In this document: piece after piece, positions 36,719-50,493 of the stretch
Numbering within the stretch: the first letter of the stretch is position 1
Layout: every line of letters begins with the position of its first letter
Source of the DNA: Rhodospirillum sp.
Lineage (GTDB): Bacteria > Pseudomonadota > Alphaproteobacteria > Rhodospirillales > Rhodospirillaceae
Length of the DNA stretch: 64,000 bases
Assembly: GCA_021741145.1 (NCBI GenBank)
Contig: JAIOYK010000011.1
Span: 1 to 64,000, forward strand
Direction of reading: 5' to 3'
Position numbers and translations under genes: made by a program
The notes under the pieces: model-generated
What the model was told of the DNA's origin: nothing
The model's input: only the letters and a program-made list of their open reading frames with translations
Database searches by the model: none

Positions 36719-37897
36719 ATGGCCCAGACCGAGATCAAATCCTACACCATGAACTTCGGGCCGCAGCACCCCGCGGCCCACGGCGTGCTCCGTTTGGTGC
36801 TCGAGCTGTCGGGCGAGGTGATCGAGCGGGCCGACCCCCATATCGGTCTGCTCCACCGGGGCACGGAGAAGTTGATCGAGCATAAGACTTACGTTCAGGC
36901 GCTACCCTACTTCGACCGTTTGGACTACGCCTGCCCGATGAACCAGGAACATGCCTATGTCCTGGCCGTCGAGAAGCTTCTGGGAATCAAGGTTCCGCCC
37001 CGTGGTCAGTATCTGCGGACGCTCTTCAACGAGATCACGCGGCTCATCAACCACATCATGAACACCACCTCCATGGCTCTGGATGTCGGCGCCATGACCC
37101 CGTTGCTCTATGGCTTCGAGGAACGGGAGCATCTGCTGGAGTTCTCCGAGCGGGCGTCGGGTGCGCGCATGCACGCCGCTTGGTTCCGCCCCGGCGGCGT
37201 CGCCCGGGACGTGCCCCCGGACCTGCTGGAGGATATCCTCAAGTTCTGCGACAGCTTCCCGAAATACTTGGACGACGTGGAAACCCTGCTCGATGAAAAC
37301 CGGATCTTCAAGCAGCGGACCGTCGACATTGGCAAGGTGACCGTCGAGCAAGCCTTGGATTGGGGCTTCACCGGCCCGGTCCTGCGTGGCTGCGGCGTGC
37401 CCTGGGATTTGCGTAAATCCCAGCCTTATGACGTCTACGCCGACATGGATTTTGACATTCCCACCGGATCCAATGGCGATTGCTACGACCGCTATCTGGT
37501 GCGGATGGCCGAGCAGCGGGAGAGCCTCAAAATCATGCGTCAGTGCATCGAAAAGATGCCCGATGGCCCGGTGAAGTCCGAGGATCACAAGGTGACTCCG
37601 CCCTCGCGGAAAGACATGAAGCACTCCATGGAGAGCCTCATTCACCATTTCAAGCTGTTCACCGAGGGCTTCAAGGTGCCGGCCGGTGAGACCTATACCG
37701 CCGTCGAGGCCGCCACGGGCGAATTCGGCGTTTATCTGGTTTCCGATGGGTCCACGCGCCCCTACCGGTGCAAGATCCGTTCCCCCGGATATGCGCATCT
37801 GCAGGGCATGGACATGTTGAGCCGGGGACACATGCTGGCTGACATTACGGCCAACATCGGCTCCATCGATGTTGTGTTTGGGGAGATCGACCGATGA
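36719..37897 (+). CDS. nuoD: NADH-quinone oxidoreductase subunit D (49 kDa)
   Basis: 392 aa, related to the large subunit of NiFe hydrogenase. It begins [20 protein letters not shown], the quinone-site loop region, and ends DVVFGEIDR as the family does. It forms the quinone pocket with NuoB. It overlaps nuoE by four bases (ATGA). Confidence 0.97.
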   Translation: MAQTEIKSYTMNFGPQHPAAHGVLRLVLELSGEVIERADPHIGLLHRGTEKLIEHKTYVQALPYFDRLDYACPMNQEHAYVLAVEKLLGIKVPPRGQYLRTLFNEITRLINHIMNTTSMALDVGAMTPLLYGFEEREHLLEFSERASGARMHAAWFRPGGVARDVPPDLLEDILKFCDSFPKYLDDVETLLDENRIFKQRTVDIGKVTVEQALDWGFTGPVLRGCGVPWDLRKSQPYDVYADMDFDIPTGSNGDCYDRYLVRMAEQRESLKIMRQCIEKMPDGPVKSEDHKVTPPSRKDMKHSMESLIHHFKLFTEGFKVPAGETYTAVEAATGEFGVYLVSDGSTRPYRCKIRSPGYAHLQGMDMLSRGHMLADITANIGSIDVVFGEIDR

Positions 37898-38505
37898 GCG
37901 GATCCGCCACCGAGGCGTTCCAGTTCACGCCCGAGTACATGGAACAGGCCAAGGCCATTCTCGCCAAGTATCCGCAAGGCCGGGAGCGTTCGGGCGTTCT
38001 GCCTCTGCTGGATCTGGCCCAACGCCAACTCGGTTGGGTGAGCACGGGCGTGGTCGAGGAAGTGGCCCGGATCACCAAGACCCCACGCATGAAAGTGCTG
38101 GAGGTCGCCACCTTCTACACCATGTACAAGCATTCTCCGAAGGGACGGCACCACGTCGAGGTCTGCACCAACATCGCCTGCTGGCTGCGCGGCTCCGACG
38201 AGGTTCTGCGGGCCATCAAGGACGAGTTGGGCATCGACGTGGGTGGCCAGACCGGGGACGATCTGTTCTCGCTGGCCGAAGCCGAGTGCCTCGGTGCCTG
38301 CTGCAACGCGCCGATGCTCCAGATCGGCGATGAATACTTCGAGGATCTGACCTACGAGACGACCCGGGATCTGGTGCGCAAGCTGAAAAGAGGCGAGCCG
38401 GTCAAGGTTGGGTCGCAGATTGGACGCAGCGGGTCCGAGCCCGAGGGGGGGCCGACCACCCTCGCCGAATTCTGTACGACCAGCAAGGTTGGGGGGGCCG
38501 AGTGA
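37894..38505 (+). CDS. nuoE: NADH-quinone oxidoreductase subunit E (24 kDa)
   Basis: 203 aa thioredoxin-fold [2Fe-2S] subunit. Cluster N1a ligands are in [11 protein letters not shown] and [12 protein letters not shown]. It has the usual N-terminal helical part ([30 protein letters not shown]) and a somewhat longer C-terminal tail than short bacterial forms. It pairs with NuoF in the NADH module. Confidence 0.96.
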   Translation: MSGSATEAFQFTPEYMEQAKAILAKYPQGRERSGVLPLLDLAQRQLGWVSTGVVEEVARITKTPRMKVLEVATFYTMYKHSPKGRHHVEVCTNIACWLRGSDEVLRAIKDELGIDVGGQTGDDLFSLAEAECLGACCNAPMLQIGDEYFEDLTYETTRDLVRKLKRGEPVKVGSQIGRSGSEPEGGPTTLAEFCTTSKVGGAE

Positions 38506-39794
38506 TGCTTCAGGACAAGGATCGCATCTTCACCAACTTGTACGGCTACCAGGACTGGGGATTGACCGGCGCCCGCGCCCGCGGCGATTGGGATGGGACG
38601 AAGGCCATCCTGGAAAAGGGGCGTGATGGCATCATTAACGAGATGAAGGCCTCTGGCATGCGGGGCCGTGGTGGCGCGGGTTTCCCGACCGGCCTGAAGT
38701 GGTCCTTCATGCCCAAGGAAATTGGCGAGCGTCCCCACTATCTGGTGGTCAACGCCGACGAGGGTGAACCCGGGACCTGCAAGGACCGGGAAATCATGCG
38801 GCATGATCCGCACAAGCTGATCGAGGGCTGTCTGCTCGCCGGCTTCGCCATGGGCGCCCATGTGGCTTACATCTACATCCGCGGTGAGTTCGTTCTCGAA
38901 GGTCAGCGCCTCGAGGCGGCCATTGCCCAGGCCCGGGACGCCGGTCTGCTTGGTCCGGATGCCTGTGGCTCGGGCTGGGCCATGGACGTTTACGTCCACC
39001 GGGGGGCCGGAGCCTACATCTGCGGCGAGGAAACCGCCCTGATCCAGTCCCTGGAGGGCAAGAAAGGCCAACCGCGTCTGAAGCCGCCGTTCCCCGCCGG
39101 GGTTGGCCTCTATGGCTGCCCGACGACGGTGAACAACGTGGAGTCCATCGCCGCGGCGCCGACCATCCTGCGCCGGAGTGGCGCTTGGTTCGCCGGTCTG
39201 GGCCGGGAGAACAACGCCGGTACCAAGCTGTTTTGTATCTCCGGCCATGTGAACAAGCCGTGTAACGTGGAAGAGGAGATGGGCATCCCCCTGAAGGTGC
39301 TCATCGAAAAGCACTGCGGTGGCGTGCGGGGCGGGTGGGACAACCTTCTGGCGGTGATCCCCGGTGGATCCTCGGTTCCGGCCCTGCCCAAGGAAATCTG
39401 CGACGATGTGCTGATGGACTTTGACAGTCTGAAGGCGGTCAAGTCCGGTCTGGGCACCGCCGCGGTGATCGTCATGGACAAGTCCACGGATATCGTCGCG
39501 GCCATCGCCCGGCTCTCCCGTTTTTACAAGCATGAGAGCTGCGGTCAGTGCACGCCTTGCCGGGAAGGCACGGGCTGGCTGTCGCGGGTGATGCAGCGCA
39601 TGGTCACGGGCGAGGCCAGTGTCGAGGAAATCGACGTGCTGGATAATGTCTCCCGGCAGATCGAGGGGCATACCATCTGCGCCCTCGGCGATGCCGCCGC
39701 CTGGCCCGTCCAGGGTCTTATTCGTCACTTCCGGCCCGAACTGGAGCGCCGCATCGCGGCCGCTCGGGGTGGTCGTTCCGCGGCGGCCGAATAG
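38505..39794 (+). CDS. nuoF: NADH-quinone oxidoreductase subunit F (51 kDa)
   Basis: 429 aa from the ATG that overlaps the nuoE stop by one base (TGATG); a GTG three bases earlier is the track start. The NADH-binding [16 protein letters not shown] and FMN-binding [16 protein letters not shown] regions are present, as is the [4Fe-4S] N3 motif [12 protein letters not shown]. This is the site of NADH oxidation. Confidence 0.97.
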   Translation: MLQDKDRIFTNLYGYQDWGLTGARARGDWDGTKAILEKGRDGIINEMKASGMRGRGGAGFPTGLKWSFMPKEIGERPHYLVVNADEGEPGTCKDREIMRHDPHKLIEGCLLAGFAMGAHVAYIYIRGEFVLEGQRLEAAIAQARDAGLLGPDACGSGWAMDVYVHRGAGAYICGEETALIQSLEGKKGQPRLKPPFPAGVGLYGCPTTVNNVESIAAAPTILRRSGAWFAGLGRENNAGTKLFCISGHVNKPCNVEEEMGIPLKVLIEKHCGGVRGGWDNLLAVIPGGSSVPALPKEICDDVLMDFDSLKAVKSGLGTAAVIVMDKSTDIVAAIARLSRFYKHESCGQCTPCREGTGWLSRVMQRMVTGEASVEEIDVLDNVSRQIEGHTICALGDAAAWPVQGLIRHFRPELERRIAAARGGRSAAAE

Positions 39795-39835
39795 GCCGCC
39801 GTTCGAAACCGTTCAAGTAGGGGTTGGAGCAAGAC

Positions 39836-41905
39836 ATGCCCAAGCTGACAATCGACGGCATCGAAGTCGAGGTCCCCGCCGGAACCACGGTTCTCCAGGC
39901 GGCCGAGATCCTCGGAATCGAAATTCCCCGGTTCTGTTACCACGAGCGCCTGTCGATCGCCGGTAACTGCCGTATGTGTCTGGTGGAAGTGAAACCCGGA
40001 CCGCCCAAGCCGGCGGCTTCCTGCGCCATGCCCGTCGCCGAGGGGATGGACGTGAGGACCGATTCTGAAATGGCTCGGAAGGCCCGCAAGGGCGTGATGG
40101 AATTCCTGCTGATCAACCACCCCCTGGATTGCCCGATCTGCGACCAGGGCGGGGAATGCGATTTGCAGGACGAGGCCATGACGTTCGGCAACGACCATTC
40201 CCGTTATGGTGAAATGAAGCGGTCGGTCACCGAAAAGGAGATGGGTCCCCTGGTCAAGACGGCCATGACCCGATGCATCCACTGCACCCGCTGTGTCCGT
40301 TTTACCACCGAGGTGGCGGGCGTCCCCGAGATGGGCATGTTGGGCCGCGGCGAGCATGCGGAGATCACCACCTACCTTGAGCAGGCATTGGACAGTGAGC
40401 TGTCTGGCAATGTCGTCGACCTCTGCCCCGTCGGCGCCTTGACCAGCCGCCCCTACGCCTTCACGGCGCGGCCATGGGAACTGCGCAAGACCGAGAGCAT
40501 CGACGTCCTGGATGCCCTCGGCACCAATGTGCGGATCGATGTCCGATCCGGGCAGGTGCTGCGGATCCTGCCGCGGTTGAACGAGGCGGTGAACGAGGAA
40601 TGGCTGGCCGACAAGTCCCGGCACGCCATGGATGGTCTGCGCCAGCAGCGCCTCGACACCCCCTATGTTCGAAAGGACGGCCAGTTGGTTCCCGCGAGCT
40701 GGGAAGAGGCCTTCGCCGCCATCCGCGCCAAGGTCGCCGGGCTCGATGGATCCAGGATCGCCGCCATCGCGGGGGATCAGGCCGACTGCGAGGCCATGAC
40801 CGCCCTGAAGGATTTGATGGGGGTCCTGGGCTCGACCAACCTGGATTGCCGCCAGGATGGAGCCAAGCTTGATCCAACGGTCCGCGCGGGCTATCTCTTC
40901 AACAGCACCGTTGAAGGTATCGAGAGCGCCGACGCCCTGTTGCTGGTGGGCTCCGACCCCCGTTGGGAAGCGCCGGTTCTCAATGCCCGGATCCGCAAGC
41001 GGTATTTGGCGGGCGGCTTCAAGGCCGGACGGATTGGTCCCGCGGGCCGGGACCTGACCTATCCCGTCGAGGAACTGGGCGTCGATCCCTCGGTTCTGAT
41101 CGAGATCGCCGAGGGCCGTCACCCCTTCGCCGAAGTCCTCAAGGCCGCGAAGACCCCGATGATTATTCTCGGGATGGGTGCCTTGACCCGGACCGATGGC
41201 GCCGCCATCCTGGCCGCCGCCCGCAAAGTCGCCGACACCACGGGCATGGTGACCGAAGGATGGAACGGCTTTAGTGTCCTGCATACCGCCGCCGCCCGCG
41301 TTGGGGGCCTTGATCTTGGCTTCGTTCCCGGTTCCGGGGGGCTTGACACGCGGGGCATTCAGGCTGGCTGTGCCTCGGGTGCTGTCGAGGTCCTCTACCT
41401 GCTTGGCGCCGATGAGATCGACACCAACGCCCTGGGCAAGGCTTTTGTGATCTACCAGGGCTCCCATGGGGATGCCGGGGCGCACCGCGCCGACGTGATC
41501 CTGCCGGGCTTGGCCTACACCGAGAAGGAAGCCACCTACGTCAACACCGAGGGGCGCCCGCAGCGGACCAAGGTGGCGGGCTTCGGTCCGGGCGAGGCCA
41601 AGGAAGATTGGAAGATCATCCGGGCCCTCTCCGGCGCCTTGGACAAGACCCTGCCGTTGGACAGTGTGCATCAGGTTCGGGCGCGGATGGCCGAGATCAA
41701 TCCGGTCCTGGGCACCATGAACGCGGTCACGCCCGCCGCCTGGGAGGCTTTTGGCACCGAGGGTCCGGTGGACACGGCGGCCTTCACAACGGCGATCGCC
41801 AATTATTACATGACCTGCCCGATCAGCCGGGCCTCCCCCACCATGGCGGAATGCACGCGGGTCTTCATCAACGGCAACCAAGAGCGGACGGGAACCGATG
41901 GCTGA
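39836..41905 (+). CDS. nuoG: NADH-quinone oxidoreductase subunit G (75 kDa)
   Basis: 689 aa from [24 protein letters not shown]; the TTG at 39824 is the track start. The ferredoxin-like [2Fe-2S] N-terminus ([19 protein letters not shown]) is followed by the His-Cys cluster region [17 protein letters not shown], the HCTRCVRF [4Fe-4S] motif and a molybdopterin-oxidoreductase-like body without cofactor role. It overlaps nuoH by eight bases. Confidence 0.97.
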   Translation: MPKLTIDGIEVEVPAGTTVLQAAEILGIEIPRFCYHERLSIAGNCRMCLVEVKPGPPKPAASCAMPVAEGMDVRTDSEMARKARKGVMEFLLINHPLDCPICDQGGECDLQDEAMTFGNDHSRYGEMKRSVTEKEMGPLVKTAMTRCIHCTRCVRFTTEVAGVPEMGMLGRGEHAEITTYLEQALDSELSGNVVDLCPVGALTSRPYAFTARPWELRKTESIDVLDALGTNVRIDVRSGQVLRILPRLNEAVNEEWLADKSRHAMDGLRQQRLDTPYVRKDGQLVPASWEEAFAAIRAKVAGLDGSRIAAIAGDQADCEAMTALKDLMGVLGSTNLDCRQDGAKLDPTVRAGYLFNSTVEGIESADALLLVGSDPRWEAPVLNARIRKRYLAGGFKAGRIGPAGRDLTYPVEELGVDPSVLIEIAEGRHPFAEVLKAAKTPMIILGMGALTRTDGAAILAAARKVADTTGMVTEGWNGFSVLHTAAARVGGLDLGFVPGSGGLDTRGIQAGCASGAVEVLYLLGADEIDTNALGKAFVIYQGSHGDAGAHRADVILPGLAYTEKEATYVNTEGRPQRTKVAGFGPGEAKEDWKIIRALSGALDKTLPLDSVHQVRARMAEINPVLGTMNAVTPAAWEAFGTEGPVDTAAFTTAIANYYMTCPISRASPTMAECTRVFINGNQERTGTDG

Positions 41906-42911
41906 ATTCTGGACGGGCTACCTCTGGCCCACGCTGATCATTGTTCTCCAATGTCTGGTCATCATCCTGCCGATGCTGGCGGCCGTGGCCTATCTGACCT
42001 ATGCCGAGCGTAAGGTCATCGGCGCCATGCAGATGCGCAAGGGTCCCAACGTGGTTGGCCCCTTCGGTCTGCTGCAGCCCCTGGCCGATGGCCTCAAGCT
42101 GTTCGTCAAGGAAACGATCATCCCCACCGGGGTCAGCCGGGCGGTCTATATCCTGGCGCCGATGCTGACCTTCATCCTGGCGTTGATCGCCTGGGCGGTC
42201 ATTCCCTTCGACGCGGGTTGGGTGATCTCCGACATTAATGTCGGCGTGCTCTATCTCTTCGCCGTCTCCGGCCTGGGTGTCTATGGCATCATCATGGCCG
42301 GCTGGGCGTCGAACTCCAAATACGCCTTCCTGGGTGGTCTCCGCTCCGCGGCGCAGATGGTCTCCTACGAAGTGGCGATGGGCCTGATCATCATCTCGGT
42401 GATCATGTCCGCCGGATCCATGAACCTGACGGCCATTGTCGAGGCGCAGCGGGAGGGGATGTGGTATTTCATCCCCCACTTCCCGATGTTCATCATGTTC
42501 ATCATTTCCATCCTGGCCGAAACCAACCGCGCCCCCTTCGACCTTCCGGAAGCGGAGGCGGAACTGGTGTCCGGGTATAACGTCGAATATTCGGCCATGC
42601 CGTTTGCCCTGTTCTTCCTGGGTGAATACGCGAACATGATCCTGATGAGCGGGATCGCCGCGATTCTGTTCCTGGGAGGCTGGCTGCCGCCATTCGACAT
42701 CGCGCCTTTCAACTGGATCCCCGGCATCATCTGGTTCTTCGTCAAGATCGCCGCGATCCTCTTTGTCTTCCTGTGGGCCCGGGCGACCTTCCCGCGCTAC
42801 CGGTATGACCAGCTGATGCGGCTGGGGTGGAAAGTCTTCCTGCCCGGATCCCTGATCTGGGTCGTGATCACCGGTGGCGTGCTGGTCGGCTTCGACCTGC
42901 TGCCCCAATAA
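41898..42911 (+). CDS. nuoH: NADH-quinone oxidoreductase subunit H
   Basis: 337 aa, about eight membrane helices. It carries the conserved [36 protein letters not shown] and loop [26 protein letters not shown], the acid-rich E-channel linking the quinone cavity to proton transfer. Confidence 0.97.
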   Translation: MAEFWTGYLWPTLIIVLQCLVIILPMLAAVAYLTYAERKVIGAMQMRKGPNVVGPFGLLQPLADGLKLFVKETIIPTGVSRAVYILAPMLTFILALIAWAVIPFDAGWVISDINVGVLYLFAVSGLGVYGIIMAGWASNSKYAFLGGLRSAAQMVSYEVAMGLIIISVIMSAGSMNLTAIVEAQREGMWYFIPHFPMFIMFIISILAETNRAPFDLPEAEAELVSGYNVEYSAMPFALFFLGEYANMILMSGIAAILFLGGWLPPFDIAPFNWIPGIIWFFVKIAAILFVFLWARATFPRYRYDQLMRLGWKVFLPGSLIWVVITGGVLVGFDLLPQ

Positions 42912-42929
42912 CGAGAGGAGCCAAAGCCG

Positions 42930-43418
42930 ATGTCCTCCATCGCTCAAGTCATTCGCTCCTTCGCCCTGTGGGAGTTGGTCTCCGGCATGGCCTTGACCTT
43001 CCGCTACATGCTGAAGCCCAAGGTCACCATCAACTATCCCTACGAGAAGAGCTTTCTATCCAACCGGTTCCGGGGCGAGCATGCCCTGCGGCGCTATCCC
43101 AACGGGGAAGAGCGCTGCATCGCCTGCAAGCTCTGCGAGGCCATCTGTCCGGCCCAGGCCATCACCATCGAGGCCGAGCCCCGGACCGATGGATCCCGCC
43201 GGACCACCCGGTATGACATCGACATGACCAAATGCATCTACTGCGGTTTCTGCGAAGAGGCCTGTCCGGTGGATGCGATTGTCGAGGGGCCGAATTACGA
43301 ATTCGCCACCGAGACCCGTGAGGAGCTGCTCTACAACAAGGACAAGCTTCTCGCCAATGGGGATCGATGGGAAGAAGAATTGGCGATGCGGCTGGCGCAG
43401 GACGCGCCTTACCGCTGA
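42930..43418 (+). CDS. nuoI: NADH-quinone oxidoreductase subunit I
   Basis: 162 aa ferredoxin-like subunit with two [4Fe-4S] motifs, [12 protein letters not shown] and [12 protein letters not shown] (clusters N6a and N6b). The ribosome site is GAGAGGAG. Unlike the neighbours, which touch or overlap, a 216-base gap separates it from nuoJ. Confidence 0.97.
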   Translation: MSSIAQVIRSFALWELVSGMALTFRYMLKPKVTINYPYEKSFLSNRFRGEHALRRYPNGEERCIACKLCEAICPAQAITIEAEPRTDGSRRTTRYDIDMTKCIYCGFCEEACPVDAIVEGPNYEFATETREELLYNKDKLLANGDRWEEELAMRLAQDAPYR

Positions 43419-43634
43419 CCAGACTCTCCGAAGCCTCCGGGCTTTGAAGTGTCGGGCCACCGAACGGGGGAATGTTCGGATGGTCAGGCGGAATCGCCTT
43501 GAATAAGGGGGGAGCTCCTCCCGTCCATCTAGGTTTTATACCCGGATAGTCCCCATGGGCTGTCCGCTTCCGGGAACACGAACGATGCACCGCACGCACT
43601 CCAGCACCCCCGGCACGGCCGGGAAGGGGGACGA
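43419..43634. other. Unusually long gap inside the nuo operon (nuoI-nuoJ)
   Basis: 216 bases without a coding-quality ORF. No U-tailed terminator was seen. It contains a small GGGAGCTCC palindrome and could hold an internal promoter or a processing site. Confidence 0.45.
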
Positions 43635-44252
43635 ATGATCGTACAGGGTCTCATCTTCTACATGCTGGCCGCCATCATGGTGGCGTCGGCCTTCATGGTC
43701 GTGACCAGCCGCAATCCGGTTCATTCGGTGTTGTGGTTGATCCTGGCCTTCGTGAACTCGGCGGGCCTGTTCCTCCTCCTCGGGGCGGAATTCGTGGCCA
43801 TGCTGGTGGTCGTGGTCTACGTGGGCGCGGTGGCGGTGCTCTTCCTCTTCGTGGTGATGATGCTCGACATCAATTACCTGAAGGTTCGGGAGGGCTTCCT
43901 GACCTACCTGCCCATGGGTGCCGCGCTGGGCGTGGTCCTGCTCTGCGAGATCGCCGTCCTGGCCGGTGGCTGGACCATGGCGCCGGAGGCCATGGGGCTG
44001 CGCGCCGTGCCCGCCCCGGAGCCGGGGACGATTTCCAACTCCCAGGCCCTGGGGCAGGTGATCTATACGGATTACGTCTACCTGTTCCAGGCCGCGGGTC
44101 TGGTGCTGTTGGTGGCCATGATCGGGTCGATCATGCTGACCCACCGCAGCCATCCGAACGTGCGTCGCCAGAAGGTCGCCGATCAGATCGCTCGGCGGAA
44201 GGAACGCACCCTCAAGCTCAATAAAGTGCCCACCGGCAAGGGGATTTCGTGA
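43635..44252 (+). CDS. nuoJ: NADH-quinone oxidoreductase subunit J
   Basis: 205 aa with five membrane helices, including the characteristic ARNPVHS-like [54 protein letters not shown]. Membrane-arm subunit; its stop overlaps the nuoK ATG by one base. Confidence 0.96.
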   Translation: MIVQGLIFYMLAAIMVASAFMVVTSRNPVHSVLWLILAFVNSAGLFLLLGAEFVAMLVVVVYVGAVAVLFLFVVMMLDINYLKVREGFLTYLPMGAALGVVLLCEIAVLAGGWTMAPEAMGLRAVPAPEPGTISNSQALGQVIYTDYVYLFQAAGLVLLVAMIGSIMLTHRSHPNVRRQKVADQIARRKERTLKLNKVPTGKGIS

Positions 44253-44560
44253 TGGAAATCACGCTGGCCCACTATCTCACCGTCGCCGCGATGCTGTTCA
44301 CTCTGGGTGTCTTTGGCATCTTCGCGAACCGCAAGAACGTGGTGGTCATCCTGATGTCCGTCGAGCTGATCCTGCTCGCGGTGAACATCAACATGGTGGC
44401 CTTCTCCGCCCACCTTCAGGACATGGTCGGACAGTTGTTCACCATGTTCATCCTGACCGTGGCCGCCGCCGAGGCGGGTATCGGCCTGGCGATCGTCGTC
44501 GTGTTCTTCCGGAACCGCGGCTCGATCGAGGTCGAAGACATCAACCAGATGAAGGGGTGA
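44252..44560 (+). CDS. nuoK: NADH-quinone oxidoreductase subunit K
   Basis: 102 aa from ATG (the GTG three bases earlier is the track start). Three helices with the conserved membrane glutamates in [20 protein letters not shown] and [14 protein letters not shown]. Part of the proton path. Confidence 0.96.
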   Translation: MEITLAHYLTVAAMLFTLGVFGIFANRKNVVVILMSVELILLAVNINMVAFSAHLQDMVGQLFTMFILTVAAAEAGIGLAIVVVFFRNRGSIEVEDINQMKG

Positions 44561-44570
44561 GGGGGACACC

Positions 44571-46499
44571 ATGATGTACGCCGCCATCGTCTTCCTGCCG
44601 CTACTCGGCGCCCTGATCGCGGGCTTCGGCCGTCACGCGTTGGGCGACAAGGGATCGCAGTGGGTCACTTGCACGGGATTGGGCATTGCCGCCCTGTTGT
44701 CTTGGTATGGCTTTTTCGAGGTCGCGGTGGTGGGCAACCCGACCACGGTCACCCTGTTCACCTGGGTGGCGTCCGGGGACCTGCAATTCGACTGGGCCCT
44801 GAAGATCGACACCTTGACCGCCGTCATGCTGATCGTGGTCACGACCATTTCCTTCATGGTGCATATCTACTCCGTGGGTTACATGCACCACGATCCGAGC
44901 GTGCCGCGCTTCATGGCCTATCTGTCCCTGTTCACCTTTACCATGCTGATGCTGGTGACCGCGGACAACCTGGTGCAGATGTTCTTCGGTTGGGAGGGCG
45001 TCGGTTTGGCCTCCTACCTGCTGATCGGCTTCTGGCACGAGAAACCCTCGGCCAATGCCGCGGCCATCAAGGCCTTCGTCGTCAACCGGGTGGGTGACTT
45101 CGGGTTCTCGTTGGGTATTTTCGGTGTCTTCGTGGTTTTCGGGACCGTCGGTTTGGACACGATCTTCGCCGCGGCGCCGCAGTATGCCGATTACATGGTG
45201 ACTTTCTTCGGGGTCGAGTGGCACGCCATGACGATCCTTTGTGTGCTGCTGTTCATCGGCGCCATGGGCAAGTCGGCGCAGCTTGGCCTGCATACATGGT
45301 TGCCGGACGCCATGGAGGGTCCGACGCCGGTTTCCGCCCTGATCCACGCCGCGACGATGGTGACCGCGGGCGTTTTCATGGTCGCGCGTCTGTCTCCACT
45401 GTTTGTCCTGTCGGACACGGCCATGGCCATCGTCACGATCGTTGGCGCCTCCACGGCCTTCTTCGCCGCGACCATCGGCTGTGTGCAGAATGACATCAAG
45501 CGGGTGATCGCCTATTCCACCTGCTCTCAACTTGGCTATATGTTCTTCGCGCTTGGCGTCGGTGCTTTTGGCACCGGTGTTTTCCACCTGATGACCCATG
45601 CTTTCTTCAAGGCCCTGTTGTTCCTGGGCGCCGGGTCGGTTATCCATGCCATGTCCGATGAACAGGACATGCGGCGCATGGGTGGTATCTGGAAGATGGT
45701 GCCTTGGACCTATGGGTTCATGTGGATTGGGTCCTGGGCCTTGATGGGTCTGCCGCCCTTCTCCGGCTACTTCTCCAAGGACATGATCCTGGAAGTCGCC
45801 TTCGCCGCCGATACCGGGGTTGGTCACTACGCCTTCTGGCTGGGCATCGCCGCGGCCGCCATGACCGCCTTCTATTCCACCCGCTTGATCCTGATGACGT
45901 TCCATGGGAAGCCCCGCGCCAACGAGCATGTGATGGGTCATGTTCACGAGAGCCCCTGGATCATGCTCGCTCCTCTGGTTGTTCTCGCCTTGGGCGCGAT
46001 GATCGCCGGTGGCGTCGGTGCCGAGCTGTTCATCGGCGAGGGTCGGGAGCACTTTTGGGGCGAAGCGGTGAAGGACATGGCGGTCACCGAACATGCCCAC
46101 CATGTGCCGGGATGGGTGAAACTGCTGCCCCTGGTTGTCACCGCCGCGGGGATCTTCTTGGGCTGGGTGTTCTACTCGGCCAAGCCGAAGTGGCCGGTTC
46201 GTCTGGCCGAAGCCCAGCCGGGGATTTACACGTTCCTGTTGAACAAGTGGTACTTCGACGAGCTGTACGACCGCATCTTCATCAAACCGGCTTTCGCCCT
46301 GGGACGTGCGTTCTGGAGGGGGGGTGACGGCGCGCTCATCGACGGGATCGGTCCCGATGGTGTCGCCTCGCTCACACGCTCCATCGCCGCGCGCTTTGGC
46401 AGGATGCAGTCCGGTTTCCTTTACCACTATGCCTTCGCGATGATCATCGGCGTTGCCGGAATCGTCACGTGGTTCATGGTCACCTCCGCCGGGCATTGA
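44571..46499 (+). CDS. nuoL: NADH-quinone oxidoreductase subunit L
   Basis: 642 aa antiporter-like subunit. Conserved features are [49 protein letters not shown] and a C-terminal helix extension. It is the distal proton pump and carries the lateral helix. The start is one of two adjacent ATG codons. Confidence 0.97.
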   Translation: MMYAAIVFLPLLGALIAGFGRHALGDKGSQWVTCTGLGIAALLSWYGFFEVAVVGNPTTVTLFTWVASGDLQFDWALKIDTLTAVMLIVVTTISFMVHIYSVGYMHHDPSVPRFMAYLSLFTFTMLMLVTADNLVQMFFGWEGVGLASYLLIGFWHEKPSANAAAIKAFVVNRVGDFGFSLGIFGVFVVFGTVGLDTIFAAAPQYADYMVTFFGVEWHAMTILCVLLFIGAMGKSAQLGLHTWLPDAMEGPTPVSALIHAATMVTAGVFMVARLSPLFVLSDTAMAIVTIVGASTAFFAATIGCVQNDIKRVIAYSTCSQLGYMFFALGVGAFGTGVFHLMTHAFFKALLFLGAGSVIHAMSDEQDMRRMGGIWKMVPWTYGFMWIGSWALMGLPPFSGYFSKDMILEVAFAADTGVGHYAFWLGIAAAAMTAFYSTRLILMTFHGKPRANEHVMGHVHESPWIMLAPLVVLALGAMIAGGVGAELFIGEGREHFWGEAVKDMAVTEHAHHVPGWVKLLPLVVTAAGIFLGWVFYSAKPKWPVRLAEAQPGIYTFLLNKWYFDELYDRIFIKPAFALGRAFWRGGDGALIDGIGPDGVASLTRSIAARFGRMQSGFLYHYAFAMIIGVAGIVTWFMVTSAGH

Positions 46500-46510
46500 G
46501 AGAGGCCACG

Positions 46511-48043
<1,533 letters not shown>

Positions 48044-48064
48044 GAGCTCGGGGGAGTAGATCAG

Positions 48065-49537
48065 ATGATGTCTCAATCGCTTGTCATGGGTCCCGCTCTG
48101 CCGGAGATCCTCCTGGCGGTCCTCGCCCTGGCCATGCTGATGCTGGGTGTCTTCCGCAAGGGAGACACCACGGCCCTGGTGGGGTGGATCGCGGTCGCCG
48201 GCTTCGCCGTCGCCGGGGTGATGACCCTCATGGGGTCGGGCCACGACACCGAATTGGCCTTCGGTGGCCAGTTCATCAACGATGGGTTCGCCCGGTTCAC
48301 CAAGGTTCTGGTGCTGCTTGGTACCATCATGACGACCATCATGGCCCTGTCCTGGATGAAGCGGGAAGGGGAGGGGCGGTTTGAGTTCCCGGTGCTTATC
48401 ATCCTCGCCACCGTCGGTATGATGATGATGATCTCGGCGAACAGCCTGATGTCCCTTTACATGGGGCTCGAGCTGCAGTCGTTGGCGCTCTATGTCATCG
48501 CCGCCTTCCAGCGGGATAATCTCCGCTCCACCGAGGCAGGCCTGAAATACTTTGTTCTGGGCTCCCTGGCCTCTGGTCTGCTGCTCTATGGTATGTCCTT
48601 GGTCTATGGTTTCGCTGGCACCGTCAGCTTTGATGGGCTGGCCGAGATCGCGAACGCTGGAGAGGTCTCCACCGGTGTTCTGGTGGGCATCATCTTCATG
48701 GTCGCGGGCATGGCTTTCAAGGTGTCCGCCGTGCCCTTCCATATGTGGACTCCCGACGTTTATGAAGGGGCGCCAACGCCGGTCACCGCCTTCTTCGCCA
48801 CCGCTCCCAAGATCGCGGCGCTGGCCCTGTTCTGCCGGGTCATGATGGGGCCGTTCGAGGCCTATGCTCCCCAGTGGCAGCAGGTGATCGTCCTGATCTC
48901 CATCCTGTCGATGGTTCTGGGGGCCTTCGCCGCCATCAACCAGACCAATATTAAGCGGATGATGGCCTATTCCTCCATTGGTCACGTTGGATATGCCCTG
49001 ATTGGGATCGCCGTGGGCACGACCGCGGGGATCCAGGGGGTGCTCATCTACTTGGCCATCTATTTGTTCATGAATGTCGGTGCCTTCACCATCATCCTGG
49101 CCATGCGTCAAAAAGGCCGGGCGGTGGAAAACATCAATGATTTGGCGGGTCTGTCGAAGACAAACCCTTTGATGGCCGCGGCCATGACCATTTTCATGTT
49201 TTCCATGGCTGGTGTGCCACCCTTGGCCGGGTTCTATGGCAAGTTCTTCATCTTCATGTCCGCAATGGATGCTGGACTCATCACCCTTGGCGTGATCGGC
49301 GTCCTGTCCAGTGTGGTAAGTGCCTTCTACTATATCCGCCTTATCAAGGTGATGTACTTCGATGACGTGGTTGAGCCCTTGGACAGGCTGTCCGGCGCCA
49401 CGCAGAAGGCCATGTTGGCGATCAGCTTCGTGGTTATTCTCTTGTTCTTCCTGGTTCCCGCTCCGGTCGTGGATGGGGCCTTGGCCGCGGCGGAATCCCT
49501 GACTGGCGGAACCTCCGCTTTGGCCTCCAGCCATTGA
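48065..49537 (+). CDS. nuoN: NADH-quinone oxidoreductase subunit N
   Basis: 490 aa, the third antiporter-like subunit. LYMGLELQSLALYVIAAF, FKVSAVPFHMWTPDVYEGAPTPVTAFFATAPK and YSSIGHVGYALIGIA are diagnostic. Last nuo gene; birA follows after ten bases, so transcription probably continues. Confidence 0.97.
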   Translation: MMSQSLVMGPALPEILLAVLALAMLMLGVFRKGDTTALVGWIAVAGFAVAGVMTLMGSGHDTELAFGGQFINDGFARFTKVLVLLGTIMTTIMALSWMKREGEGRFEFPVLIILATVGMMMMISANSLMSLYMGLELQSLALYVIAAFQRDNLRSTEAGLKYFVLGSLASGLLLYGMSLVYGFAGTVSFDGLAEIANAGEVSTGVLVGIIFMVAGMAFKVSAVPFHMWTPDVYEGAPTPVTAFFATAPKIAALALFCRVMMGPFEAYAPQWQQVIVLISILSMVLGAFAAINQTNIKRMMAYSSIGHVGYALIGIAVGTTAGIQGVLIYLAIYLFMNVGAFTIILAMRQKGRAVENINDLAGLSKTNPLMAAAMTIFMFSMAGVPPLAGFYGKFFIFMSAMDAGLITLGVIGVLSSVVSAFYYIRLIKVMYFDDVVEPLDRLSGATQKAMLAISFVVILLFFLVPAPVVDGALAAAESLTGGTSALASSH

Positions 49538-49547
49538 CGCGGTCCCC

Positions 49548-50402
49548 GTGACCGTGTTTGTCCCGGGAAACCCGGATCCGGATGGGGAGATGGATGCCAA
49601 TGCCATCTCCCTACCACAGGGCTGGGCGCTGGACATCCATCCTCGCCTATCGAGTACCAATGCCACGGCCAAGGACCATGTTCTGGCGGAAACGGCCCGG
49701 GAAGGACTGATTGTCTGGGCGGGTGAGCAGACCGGAGGCCGTGGACGGCGGGGCCGGGTCTGGCATAGCCCCAAGGGCAACCTGTACCACAGCTATCTGT
49801 TCCGGTCCGGCGCCGCCCCCGCGGTGAATGCACAGTTGTCCTTCGTCGGCGCCGTTGCTTTGGCCGAGGCGATTGAGTCCCTCTGTGCCTTCGCGGATCC
49901 CCGGTGCAAATGGCCCAATGATATCGTCTGTCACGGCGGCAAGGTTTCGGGCATGCTGTTGGAGCAGGTGGAGACCCCCAAGGGGTGGGGTAAGGGAGAT
50001 CCCAAGGGAGAGGCTGCTTGGCTGGTTCTGGGGATCGGCGTCAACATCGCCACCGCACCTATTACCGGTGCCCTGTTCCCAGCCCTGGCCCTGGCCGACC
50101 TGGGATGCGGAATCACGGTTGAAAGTCTGTTGGAAGCCATCGCTGGATCCCTGAACAAATGGATTGGAAAATGGCGGACTGACGGGTTCGCGCCCATTCG
50201 GGACGCTTGGCTGGGCCGAGCCTTGGGGGTTGGGAAGCCCATCGTGGTTCGCCTGTCCGATACCGTCACCTTGCCCGGGGTCTTCGAAGGGCTGGACGGG
50301 GACGGACATTTGGTTCTCGTTGAACAAGGCGGTGGACGGCGGTTGATTTCCGCCGGGGACGTTTTTTTCCCCGGCCTGGAAGGGACGGATCTTCTTTCTT
50401 GA
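49548..50402 (+). CDS. birA: Biotin--[acetyl-CoA-carboxylase] ligase
   Basis: 284 aa from GTG. The biotin/AMP-binding loop [17 protein letters not shown] and the LGIGVNI strand identify the BPL catalytic domain, followed by the small C-terminal beta domain. There is no N-terminal helix-turn-helix, so it is a monofunctional ligase and not a repressor. The nuoN-birA-coaX-rnj order is common in alphaproteobacteria. Confidence 0.94.
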   Translation: MTVFVPGNPDPDGEMDANAISLPQGWALDIHPRLSSTNATAKDHVLAETAREGLIVWAGEQTGGRGRRGRVWHSPKGNLYHSYLFRSGAAPAVNAQLSFVGAVALAEAIESLCAFADPRCKWPNDIVCHGGKVSGMLLEQVETPKGWGKGDPKGEAAWLVLGIGVNIATAPITGALFPALALADLGCGITVESLLEAIAGSLNKWIGKWRTDGFAPIRDAWLGRALGVGKPIVVRLSDTVTLPGVFEGLDGDGHLVLVEQGGGRRLISAGDVFFPGLEGTDLLS

Positions 50403-50493
50403 CCAACGGGGCTTGACCATTTGGGTCCGATTATTCGAGCCCGATTATGCGGGAATGGACCGTCCGGTCGAACATCTGGGATTTGAGCGTACC

